This document shows, piece after piece, positions 49,101 through 61,240 of a stretch of 64,000 bases of DNA. Position numbers and translations under genes: made by a program. The stretch is from contig OZ037772.1 in the NCBI GenBank assembly GCA_964035545.1, forward strand, positions 3,108,501-3,172,500. Direction: 5' to 3'. Positions within the stretch are counted from its first letter, which is position 1. Each line of letters starts with the position of its first letter. This DNA comes from Bugula neritina (Eukaryota > Bryozoa > Gymnolaemata > Cheilostomatida > Bugulidae). Below the pieces are notes generated by a model, which saw only the letters and a program-made list of their open reading frames with translations, was not told the DNA's origin and did not search any database.

Positions 49101-52100
49101 TGTAAGGATAAGACAGGTATTTACTTGCTGTTTCTATTTCTGTAGAGAGAAACTGAGAAATATTACAAGAACCTGTTATTTATTATTTTATTACTAAAGT
49201 GAGTTATGTAACAGTAAAAGAGGAAGTAAGTTTGCCAGCATTAAGGTTTGTGTGAGACAGAAGTGGATAGTGCAGGAGTTTATATTCTCACTGTTATGTT
49301 GAATATTTAGTATATTTCATCCTTCAAGTGTCTGTTTCCTTGAAAAGATGGTATAGGCATAGCTTTAACTCAGTGGTGTCCCACCTTCTTCATACCATCC
49401 TCCTTTTTATGATTATTTTCTATTAAGTTTTCCGCCTTTTTGATAAAATTGTAATTTCATTTATAAAGAAAATCTGGGACAGGTTGTTTTCCTAATAACT
49501 CATTGAGTGTAGAAAAAAGCACTTTGTGTTTGACATGAATTAGTGTCTGCCACAGCTTCAGTTCAGCTTTGAAAGCATTGATGCTGGTATTAAAAGCAGT
49601 GAGTTGATGATTATACTCATTCATTTTAGGTTCAAAGTTTTTAGTACAGCAAATATAACTACTAGGTATGCAGTAAATAGTTTATGGAGATCAGTTTGAC
49701 TGGCTGCAAAAACTTCCTGTTGGTTTTTACTTTCAATAAACCTTTTAGCCTCCATTTGTAGTAGGAGGGGTAGCAGCTAGAGTAGAGTGAATATTAGACA
49801 CATGGATGTAGAAGTAAACTTAGATTGTAGAGTGTAATGTGGATAAATAAATGAACTACATAAAACGAAGGAGTTATAATTGTACATATTCATGTAACCT
49901 GGAACACAAGGCAAGAGCTCAAAAAGCTGATAACAAACTCTGTGAAATTTTAGAAATGAAAACCCCTAAAAACTCAAATTTCCTGTGAAGGGGAAATTCC
50001 CCCAAGGTTGAGAGCAACTGCTTTAATTTTTTCAACTATTTCATTCCAAGTGCAGTGATTAATGAGCTAACCTCTGACATCTTTCTAGTCCAACCAACTG
50101 TCTAGTTATTACATAGTATGTGTATAGTGATACATCATCAACCTGTAGGTACAGGTAGTAGGTGTAGAATAAGTACAATGTCATATCTATAACAATGTTT
50201 TTATAAATAGTGTGATTTTATGTATACAGAGGAGACAGTAGCATCCCATGACTTGGCATCTTTGAGTGATTTGTCTTGTGAATTACGAGAAAGTCTGACT
50301 GGTGGAATAGAGACTCTGTCTGAGAAAGTTGCAGAGTTGAATGACATCTCAAAGGATGCCTGGAAAGAACTGAGTAAAATAGAAGATGAAGTGAAGAAGA
50401 TGGTTGCCAGAGTAAACGCTGTAGCTGACGCTCAGGTATGCTGACATGGTGATATCATCTAATGTATTTCTGTTTGTCTGAAATTAGGTTTTGCATTTGG
50501 TCTTTGAGTTGTAATCAGAAATGAATTTTATTTGCCATTAAAGTATTATCATTCTGTGAACAAGTAGCAGTAGTCATTCATCACATGTTACTCAGTGCAG
50601 AGGAACCTGTCAATACAGATGACTCACTCATCCTTCTGCAACTGTAAATCACTCACACAGAGAGGTTGGCTAGGCGAGTGATTGACAGGTGTCAGAGGGA
50701 GACTAGTCACGTGATGTACTAGCTCTCTGCTCTGTATAGAGTGTCACGTGACTGAGTCATTGTCCACTCAGTGGGTGATCTGTTATTTTCATTTCAAGTG
50801 TAGAGGTTGTGAGGTGCAGATGTGGTCACACTGTGTTACTATTTATTAGATAGAAGAGATTAGAAAGAAAGCTACAAACCTGAGGCTAGAAATATATGGA
50901 TATTTGAAGAGCTGCACACAGATAGTGGATAATTATAGAATAGAGCTGGCCTTGAGTAAGACAATGGGCAGACAGTCTCTGCTGGACACAGTACAACATG
51001 CAGTTGATAAGTTCAATGATGCAGGGATTGTGAGAGACTACAAAGAGATGAGTGAGAAGATGGAAAAGGCTACAGATATTGGTGTAATAGAGAAGTGTGT
51101 ACTTCCAGACAGCATCTTGGTACCAACATGTAGGTGGAGTCTATAAATAGTAACACTAACTATAAATAACTTTCTGCTTGTAATTAGTTGAGTTGTTTTC
51201 ACTGAGTATTTAATAGTATTTAAACATCTTTTAGTTTTAAGTTTGAAAAGCTGTTCCCACCTCCTCAGGTGATGAGATTCTCAAGTTATAGAATTGTTAT
51301 TTTGTTGTTGCAGACAGTGAAGACAGTCTGGGACTGAAGCTGCTGCAGCCACCATCTTCTCTACAGTCTGATGGACTTCCTGTACGTGACTGGTGTGACA
51401 CAGTAAACATCTCAGCTGATGGACATCTGATGTGTGGGACACTAGAAGGTGTAGAAGTAATAAATAGAGAGACTCTGGGTACTATCAGCTCAGTGAAACA
51501 CACCAACACTACACGGTGGTGGGAGATAATCCAACCTGAAGGGGTGATGGTTGGCAGCTCGTATAACGAAGAGGAGGAAACAGCTGAAGTCTCACTTCTT
51601 GATCCGAACTCCTTTGAGAAGACTCGCTCTCTCTACAAGCAGCCAGTAGATGTACTCACTTACTATAGAATAGCTCAGCACGACTCACTGCTCTGTATTG
51701 TAGACTGGAGAGAGAAACAGCTGGTAGTCTGCAACCTAGTAGACAATAAAATACAGAAGTTCCCACTTCCTGAGATGGAGATCCCTCACCCTGTATGCAT
51801 CCTCCCAGACTCAACTCTCCTCATAGGAGACTGCACTGCAGATGGTGCAGTGAAAAGATATAAAGTGGAGAACACAACTCTCACTCTAATGTGGGAATTC
51901 CCTCACATCTCACATCCAACTGGTATTTCCTTTGATCCAACATCTGAACTGATTCACATCTGTACACTGTATGGACCTCTCCTCATCCTCTCACTTGAAG
52001 GTAAATACTCTGTTTATTATAGTAAGTTTATTTATTTTATATATAATTATAATAAACTCTCTATTCAGTCTTCCTTTCCAAGGGTTCACCTGGTAGAGTA

Positions 52101-52816
52101 GAGGATAGGGACTCCACACTGCTGAGTGAGTTGGTGCTGCAAGGGGTTCAAACCCACCTATCAGCATGTCTAGTTAGTATACTATGCAAGTGTTTTACAG
52201 TAATTTTAGAGGTGCTCAGTCTAACAACTGTACAGACTGCCAGCTACACATGAGTTATGAGTTGTAGTTTGACTTCAGTCTAGTGCTGCTGTTGTTTTGG
52301 TCATCAGATAATTTAAATATGAATTATTTGATACTTTTTGACTGCCATTACTGAGACTATGTAATTTGATGATGGCTGGTAGAGCAGTGTTTGCTGGTGG
52401 GACTCAGGTGGCTGTGGTTGGTTCTTGTTAAGTATTTTATATGTGATAATGTTGGAGTAGCTGCAGTGGTATTAGAAGTACACACGTGGGTGTGTTCTTG
52501 TTAAGAGCCACAGGCTAAGTTTGTGAGTCAAGGTCAATATTGTTGTATAATGAGACACTATTTTCTGCTCTATTTGAGTATTTACTTCATGCATGTAACC
52601 TGCTTAGTTGCATCTTTAAAGGCAGTCTGTCTGTTTCTCTCAATACACACTAACTGATACAATATGATGCTATTATTTACAGGTCAACTGGTGCTTACTG
52701 TTCCCAGAGAAAGTCTTGGTGTGAGTGACTGGGTGTGGGACATTGCTGTGTGTAACAGAGACACAGTGTTTCTAGCATGTAGAGATGGTTTGAGGAGATA
52801 CACAATAAAATACTAA
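46182..52816 (+). CDS. TRIM-like RING/B-box/propeller protein, intact
   Basis: Seven exons with matching phases: 46182-46363, 48549-48729, 48927-49116, 50230-50435, 50850-51129, 51314-52000 and 52683-52816, giving 619 residues. Residues 17-60 are a C3HC4 RING (C17, C20, C35, H37, C40, C43, C57, C60), so a ubiquitin ligase is likely. Exons 2 and 3 carry B-box-like Cys/His sets (CDVCKGGTQAAVFC; CEHHKEEQLTEVCSKC). Exons 4 and 5 form a coiled coil. Exons 6 and 7 have short beta repeats such as HPVCILPDSTLLIGD and LRRYTIKY, like an NHL or six-bladed propeller that binds substrate. The start is the ATG 24 bases after an acceptor; the frame is open upstream but that is intron. AATAAA lies at 52997. 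It is the template for the truncated copies at 266-1956 and 4623-4756. Confidence 0.85.
46671..47190. mobile_element. hAT-type MITE in TRIM-like intron 1
   Basis: 520 bp with ends CAGTTATTCCCAACC and GGTTGGGAACTACTG. Flanks TGTTAGAG and TGTTGAAT agree at five of eight bases. Same family as 49371-50020. Confidence 0.7.
49371..50020. mobile_element. hAT-type MITE in TRIM-like intron 3
   Basis: Ends CAGTGGTGTCCCACC and GGTTGAGAGCAACTG, flanked by CTTTAACT and CTTTAATT (seven of eight bases), a good hAT-type target duplication. In copy A the deletion breakpoint lies inside this element. Confidence 0.75.
52074..52174 (+). repeat. tRNA-like SINE remnant, copy B
   Basis: Counterpart of 1205-1305 with the same B-box-like GGGGTTCAAACCC, in the last intron of the intact TRIM-like gene. 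Confidence 0.4.
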
Positions 52817-55447
52817 ACTTATCAGCTACAGTCTACTAATAATCAGCTCAGTCAGTGAGGTCCTGAGAGATGAATTGGATAATATTTGTCATCAACATAA
52901 TTATTTCATCACAATTCATCAATACACACACTCTGTATTTATAGTTAGATATGAGATGTTTTACTGTATCAAATATGTGTTGTTATTTTACCATCTAATA
53001 AAGTTTTATTTGTTAGTGAAAATATAGTCTGTTTTCATGCCTCATTAGCTTTAGTTCAAGTTGAGTTCACTTACTAAAAAATAATCTTTACTGGAGCAGT
53101 AACTGTAAATGACTTGTCTGCGGGAGAATTTATTCACTGAATTGACATGCAGGTGCAAGTAACTCCAACATGACTAAGTAAATTTATTCCAACCATTCAC
53201 AATGTTATACATTCCATTGCTGTGCAAACAATAGCATTGAGTAGCCAATCAAATTGTTTCCTGTCATGCATTCAGGAATCTGATAAATAATATATAAGGC
53301 AATCAACTAGATATAAACACTGTATTACTCTACACATGAGCTGTCTGTGATGTAGCTGCTTTGTGAAATGTGTGTAATTTGATGAGTTTAGTTCAATTGG
53401 TTGCAGTTTAATTATGACATGTTCACCATTATGTAATATTAGAGGACAACTCCTATCCAGTGTGCAGTGGTAGTATACTATTAGTCAAAGGAAGTGCTCA
53501 GTATAATATAAATAGCTGACCACTCCTACACCAACACTCCTGAACACCAGGTAGACGACAAGAACTCTTGAACACCACTCAGGTTGAGGGACTCCACCCA
53601 CCCAGGCACCCCTGAACACCATCCAAGGCAGACGTGTTCTGGATCACAGTCTTAACTCCTCACAGACTAAGACAGGAGCTGGAGTCATCCCCACAGCCAA
53701 GCAACCCATGCCAATATACCAACCCTAGCTGACCTGAATACTACAACTTATATATTATAGTATTCGGAATAACTCCAAAATAGCATATTTCTGTTAAAAT
53801 AACATTAATAATAAACAGATAAATTATATATTTACTGATTCAATCACTATTTGAGTTTTCAAATTGAAATTCAATAAGAGACATCAGCAAGTAATAATCA
53901 TATGTTATGTAATAATACATGCAACAAAAAGGCATCACTCTAAAATTTTACAAAATGTATTAGCAGTTATCTATACTGAGATTATAATGTAATAATAATG
54001 TTGTATAAAGTACTAAACTATCAACCCCCCTCTCATATTATTATTTAACCTTTGACCTACAAACAATGATTTCTTGTTGCTATACTGTCTTTTTTTTAGT
54101 TGGCTCATAGAAACAGTTCCAATCTAACAATGTAGTGTTGATACAAATCAGAGTATATAAGCTCAACAATAAAACATAAGAAATAAATATCCTCAATATC
54201 TTAAGGAATATTCCAGAGAACACTGCAGGCTAAGCTAAGATATTTTACAATTACATGCAGTTGACATATCTACATGAATTGTGGACCATTTTGGTGCTTC
54301 TGTGTGCACAGACAAGTTGTAATGACTCTAACAGAAACTTTCTCAGTAGGTTTCAGTTCATCTTGAATATAGTACAGCTTGTTGTCATTTGGCCTCAATA
54401 TTATTGATGATACACTACCTTGTTTGGCCTCAATAGTATTGATGATACACTACCTTGTTTGGCCTCAATAGTATTAATGGTACACTACCTTGTTTGGCCT
54501 CAATATTATTATTGATGATACACTACCTTGTTTGGCCTCAATAGTATTGATGGTACACTACCTTGTTTGGCCTCAATAGTATTGATGGTACACTACCTAG
54601 TTTGGCCTCAACAGTATTAATGGTACACTACATTGTTTGGCCTCATTAGTCTCGCTAATATAAAATTAAGAGCACAACTTGCAAGATTTAACTAATTTAA
54701 CTTGGTTCATATTATGATGTTAATATGTTGACATTTATAACCTCTGATATATTTCTATGTTTATAACCTATCAATATGCTCTGATCTACAGTCTTTATTG
54801 CCATTCAAGGTGTTGCTCACTGCTGGTCAACCCCATTAACCCCCAACTTACTGTCTACATAGAAAACTGTCTACTCTCCCTCCATGGTACATAGCTCATA
54901 CAATGTGTATAATTATTTGCTTTTGCACATTCATTACATAAAATACCAGCCATTGTGCTAAAAGTAGAGTTTTGTTGTAGTCTCACATATTGGAACATGG
55001 CCTTAAGATTAGTAGTTTCTGAGGCTTTTATTAAGCTAATGCAGGAGAAAATTGCTAAGAATTTACTGCAGTGAATCTTTGTATAAACATTACTTATGAA
55101 ATGCATATCTGTGGAATATTTGATCTACTCTGTATCATGTAAACTAACTTACACACAAGTTATATACAGCTACTACTTGATAAGGAAGAAATAGACTTAC
55201 ACTAACAGAGTTATTGACATGAAAAAGTAAATAATATTTAAATTGTGATGACTAAGTAAGTGGATGAGTCATAAAACCAGTCAAAAAATAATTTCTACAA
55301 ACAAACTTTATTGAGTAAATGTGACTACAGAGTCTTGACAACATAGCAGAGTGAATATGTTACATAATCATTACTAATCAACATCAAATACTGCATATAA
55401 GCAGTGCAAGTCCTGTGGAATATATAATATTATACTGTGAGTAGAAC
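52817..55447. other. Intergenic region, copy B of 1957-4560
   Basis: Poly(A) signal AATAAA at 52997-53002 for the TRIM-like gene. The reverse-complement signal for the minus-strand exon is at 55307-55312. No coding exon was seen. Confidence 0.55.
54391..54645. repeat. Tandem repeat, about 35-bp unit, copy B
   Basis: Seven units of the TTGGCCTCAATAGTATTGAT type, counterpart of 3541-3755 with one more unit. Confidence 0.85.
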
Positions 55448-58285
55448 ACAATAATATGGCAACATACTGAAATATACTGCGACACATTGAAATATACTGC
55501 AACATACTGAAATACACTCTGACATACTGAAATAGACTGCAACATACTGCAACATACTGCAACATACTACAACATACTGCAACATACTTCAATATACTGC
55601 GACACCTTGAAGTATACTGTAATATACAGAATTGTACTGTAAAATACTGAAACATACGACAACATTATGAAATATACTGCAAGATATTGAATTACACTGT
55701 AACATACTGAAATATACTGCAACATACTGAAAGATACTTCAACATACTGAAAGATACTTAAAGATATTGAAACATACTGAAATGCACTGTAGGATATTGA
55801 AATGCACTGCAACACATTGAAATATACTGCAACACAATGAAACATACAGCAACATACTGAAATATACTGCGACACATTGAAATATACTGCAACATACTGA
55901 AATATACTGCAAGATACTGCAACATACTGAAAAACACTGCAACATACTGCAATATACTGCAACATACTGCAACATATTGAAATACACTGTCACATATTGA
56001 AATACACTGCAACACATTGAAATATACTGCAACACACGGAAACATACGGCAACATACTGAAATATACTGCGACACACTGAAGTATACTGTAATATACAGA
56101 AATGTACTGTAAAGTACTGAAACATACGGCAACATACTGAAATATACTGCGACACATTGAAATATACTGCAACATACTGAAATATACTGCAAGATACTGC
56201 AACATACTGAAATACACTGTGACATACTGAAAAACACTGCAACATACTGCAATATACTGCAACATACTGCAACATACTGCAACATATTGAAATAAACTGT
56301 AACATATTGAAATACACTGCAACACATTGAAATATACTGCAACACACGCAAACATACGGCAACATACTGAAATATACTGCAACATACTGAATTACACTGC
56401 AACATACTGAAGTATACTTCAACATTCTGAAATATACCTAAAAATATTGAAACATACTGAAATACACTGTAGGATATTGAAATACACCGCAACACATTAG
56501 AATATACTGCCACATACCTAATTATATGGTAACCTAGTGAAATATGTTGCAAACTACTGAAATATACTGCGACACCTTGAAATACACTGCAATATACTGA
56601 AATATACTGCAAGATACTGCAACATACTGAAATACACTGCGACATACTGAAATACACTGCAACATACTGCAACATACTGAAATACACTGCAACACATTGA
56701 AATGTACTGCAACACACTGAAGTATACTGTAATATACAGAAATGTACTGTAACATACTGAAACATATGACAACATACTGAATTGTACTGCAACATACTGA
56801 ATTACACTGTAACATATTGAAATACACTGCAACACATTGAAATACACTGCAACATACTGAAATATATGGTAAACTACTGAAATATAGTGTAACAAATTGA
56901 AACATACCGCAACATACTGAAATACACTGCAACACACTAAAGTATACTGTAATATACAGAAATGTTCTGTAAAATACTGAAACATACGACAATCTACTAA
57001 AATACACTGCAACATATTGAAATACATTGCAACATACTGAAATAGACTTAAACCTTCTGAAATAAACCCAAAAATATTGAAACATACTGAAATACACTGT
57101 AGGATATTGAAATACACCACAACATATTGGAATACACTGCAACATACCGAAATATATGGTAACCTACTGAAATATGTTGCAAACTACTGAAATACACTGC
57201 AACATACTGCAATATACTGAAATATGCTGTAGCATATTGAAGTATACTGTAATATTATACAGAAATGTACTGTAACATACTGAAACATACGTCATTATAC
57301 TGAAATGTACAGCAAGATACTGAAATGTAATGCAACATACTGAAATATACCGCAACATACTGCAACATACTGAAATACACTGTAACATAATGAAGTGCAC
57401 TGCAACACACTGAAACATACGGCAACATACCGAAACATACTGTGACATACTGAAACATACTGCAAGATACTGCAACATACCGAAATGCGCTGTGACATAC
57501 CGAAATGCACTGCAACATACTGCAACATACTGCAACATACTGAAATACACTGTAACATATTGAACTACACTGCAACATACTGCAACATAGTGAAATACAC
57601 TGAAACATATTAAAATACACTGCAACACATTGAAATATACTGCAACACACTGCAACATACGGCAACATACTTAAGTATACTGCGACACATTGAAATATAC
57701 TGCAATATACTGAAATATACTGTAACATACTGCAAGATACTGCAACATACTGAAATACACTGTGACATACTGAGATACACTGCAACATACTGCAACATAC
57801 TGAAATACATTGTAACATATTGAAATACACTGCAACACATTGAAATATCCTGCAACACACTGAAACATACGGCAACATACTGAAATATACTGCGACACAT
57901 TGAAATATACTGCAACATACTGAAATACACTGCAACATACTAAAATAGACTGCAACATACTGCAACATACTGCAACATATTGAAATACACTGTAACATAT
58001 TGAAATACACTGCAACACATTGAAATATCCTGCAACACACTGAAACATACGGCAACATACTGAAATACACTGCAACGCATTGGAATATACTGCAACATAC
58101 TGAAACACACTGCAACATACTGCAACATACTGCGACACATAGAAATATACTGCAATATACTGCAACATACTGAAATACACTGTGACATACTGAAATACAC
58201 TGCAACATACTGCAACATACTGAAATACACTGTAACTTATTGAAATGCACTGCAACACATTAAAATATACTGCAACACGCTGAAA
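55448..58285. repeat. 20-bp satellite, 2.8 kb, only in copy B
   Basis: Well over 100 imperfect units of ACATACTGAAATATACTGCA, with variants (CAACAC, GACACA) in a longer-period pattern. On the minus strand all three frames are largely open, the longest 345 codons, giving SVCCSIFQYVAVYF-like repeats. In copy A the same site (near 4540, after GTAGAACAC) has none of it. It separates the inverted last exon (58362) from its poly(A) signal (55312). Confidence 0.95.
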
Positions 58286-58361
58286 CATAATTATATTATA
58301 TTTAACATGTACTATTGATGACCTCACTGAGCTGATTATTAGTAAACTGTAGGTGATAAGT

Positions 58362-58495
58362 TTAGTATTTTATTGTGTATCTCCTCAGACCATCTTCACA
58401 TGCTAGAAACACTGTGTCTCTCTTATACACAGCAATGTCCAACACCAAGTCACTAACACCAAGACTTTCTCTGGGAATCGTTACCATCAGTTCAC
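58362..58495 (-). pseudogene. Last exon of a TRIM-like paralogue, copy B
   Basis: Counterpart of 4623-4756, also 134 bases, with acceptor AAAG, ESLGVSD, DTVFLACEDG, LRRYTIKY and TAA at 58362-58364. The frame is open, but no upstream exon is present and the poly(A) signal is about 3 kb away across the satellite. Confidence 0.75.
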
Positions 58496-59188
58496 CTTTA
58501 AAAAATATAATGTCAGATTGAATCAGTTTGAGACAAACAGACAGACTACAGTGATATCACAACAGCTGACACAACTACATGCAAGTTTTTAGTTTCCAGT
58601 ATAATATAGTAACTGAAATATATTCGATAATAATACAATAAATTTCAAATATATTTCTCACTCAGAAAGACTTCCTTTAAAGATGCAACTAAGCAGATTA
58701 TATATATAATATAAGTATTACATACATGAAGTAAATATTCTAACAGAAAATAGTGTCTCATTATACAACTGTATTGACCTTGACCCACAAACTTAGCCTT
58801 TGGGTCTTATATAGAACACACCCACATGTCTACTTCTAATAATACTGCTACTGCAGCTACTCCAACATTATCACATATTAAATACTTAACAAGAACCAAC
58901 CACAGTCACCTGAGTTCAACCAGCAAACACGGCTCTAGCAGAGTACCCGGGTAGTAGGCTTGCAGGTCGGAGTGTTATCTGGCCACCCCATAGTCTAGAA
59001 AGGAAATATTCCGGAACTAAACCAAGTGTCCAGCACATCCTCATCTCTATAACAGGCAGGAAATGGAACAATGTTCAGAGTTCTCTGCCAAACTGAAACT
59101 GGGGTTAATTTACTCAAAGGAAATGTCTAGTCCGTGAAGAAAAGAAAGTAAATTATCAATAAGTAGTTAGAGAAATGTAGCTCGCTGC

Positions 59189-59520
59189 TTTACATACTCA
59201 ATATATACTCAATACATACTCAATATATACTCAATACATACTCAATACATACTCAATACATACTCAATATATACTCAATATATACTCAATATCTACTCAA
59301 TACATACTCAATATATACTCAATATACTCAATATATACTCAATATACACTCAATATATGTTCAATACATACTCAATACATACCCAATATATACTCAATAT
59401 ATACTCAATACATACTCAATATATACTCAATATATACTCAATATATACTCAATACATACTCAATATATACTCAATATATACTCAATATATACTCAATACA
59501 TACTCAATATATACGTAACA
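59189..59520. repeat. 11-bp minisatellite, copy B
   Basis: About 30 units of ATACTCAATAY between VARS exons 11 and 12, shorter than the array in copy A. Confidence 0.9.
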
Positions 59521-60672
59521 TACACTTGAGCTGTCATATGGAATAGACTTACCCTGGCTAAGACTGATGACATTTGGATGTACGTTAAACTTTATTGCTG
59601 CCTTTGACAGCGCTTCATGTATATACTATGCAGTACTAATATTTTATATATTATACATAATATATAATACAAGTACCTCTACAGCCTTGGTTGCCATATC
59701 GTCACACGCCACATACCACTGTGGTTTGGGTATCGGCTCAATGATATCTTTAGATCGACTATAACACAAGAGAACACAGTGTGGAGGTCATTGTTAACAG
59801 ACAGACTCACATAGTAACAGTTCAACTCAACAGAATTGTAAAATATGGTGGATATGTTAATGGAGCTATTCTTTAGGAGAACAAGAGAGGACAACTTCTA
59901 TTACATTGAGATCTGTAACTATGAGTCATTTTACTTAATTTAGCACACAGAGCCATATACCTCTAGCTTTTAGCTATTGTTCACAGTTGAGCTGCTAATT
60001 CATCATTTTAATGTAAGAAACTATACACATTAGCAGCTAAACTGTGAAAAATAGCCAAGAACCAGAGATATATGGTGTGTACTAAACTAAGTAAAATGAC
60101 TCACAAGTAAACATGACTAGGAAAAGTTCAGGATCTAACTGGACGTTTATGAAGAAAATGTAATGGAACTTGTAGAAATCTAACAAGTTGGGATAAAATT
60201 GTAGAGAGAAGACGACTCACCTACATACAGGAACTACCATAGGGTTGTCTTCCTTTCCTTTGTATAGCCCCAAGTCTTCCAACCTTTTCTGAACAGCTTT
60301 ACAGGCATCAAACCTGCACATGAAACTTACATGGAGTATAAATTGCTAATAGACTCACACCTGTCACCTGCTCACACCTGTCACCTGTACACAAATGGTA
60401 TTAAACCACTAAAACCTATGTAGATCAATATTATCTTGCTATCAAGTTGACTAATTGTGAAACAGCCAAAATAGGAAAATAAGACCTTGTAGTGCAGTGA
60501 GCAAGGCAAGTTCAAGCCATACAACTTTAACATGTTGCATTACAGAAGAAAGACCTGCTTCATTTTGGTAAATAACTATAGGTAATATTGGGAGTTACGC
60601 CACCTTTGAGTAACAACATGGAGTTGTGTTTCTTTTCATAAACGCAAAAAGGTAAAAATTACTTGTTTCTTC

Positions 60673-60807
60673 GAGGTAGCACAACTCCTAATTGTGTGAC
60701 ATATTTCTAAGTTGAAATGGTTTTTTCTTGCATTTTATATTATATAATGCAAGGAAAAACCATATCAACTTAGAAATATGTCACACAATTAGGAATTATG
60801 CCGCCTC
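60673..60807. mobile_element. Foldback MITE, complete hairpin (copy B)
   Basis: Two arms of about 60 bp, from GAGGTAGCACAACTCCTAAT to its near reverse complement ending ATGCCGCCTC, around a short AT loop. The transcript would form a long hairpin. It lies in the VARS intron where an exon is missing. Confidence 0.7.
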
Positions 60808-61007
60808 TTTGTCAAAAACACGGATTACTAGATTCACACACCAAACAGTACTCGCTGCTATATGAATAGACTTCAATTTAGTTCTCCCTCTGTATCTCAG
60901 TAAGCTGAGGGACCTGACACCTCAATTCATGACACAGTAGAATTCTTACCATAGCAGAATACCATATTTAACACACGGATCTGTTAAATTATTTTGTCCC
61001 TACACAC

Positions 61008-61240
61008 AACAGGCTATGAATATACAGGACAACAGGCTATGAATATACAGGACAGCAGGCTATGAATATACAGGACAACAGGCTATGAATATACAGGACA
61101 ACGGGTTATGAATATACAGGACAACAGGCTATGAAAATACAGGACAACAGGCTATGAATATACAAGACAACAGGCTATGAATATACAGGACAACAGGCTA
61201 TGAATATACAGGACAACAGGCTATGAATATACAGGAAACA
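61008..61240. repeat. 23-bp tandem repeat, copy B
   Basis: About ten units, counterpart of 10505-10735, ending 6 bases from VARS exon 7. Confidence 0.9.

Noticed and set aside
55567-58327. Long minus-strand open frames of up to 345 codons
   Set aside because: They are the 20-bp satellite read in each frame; no start context, introns or domain.
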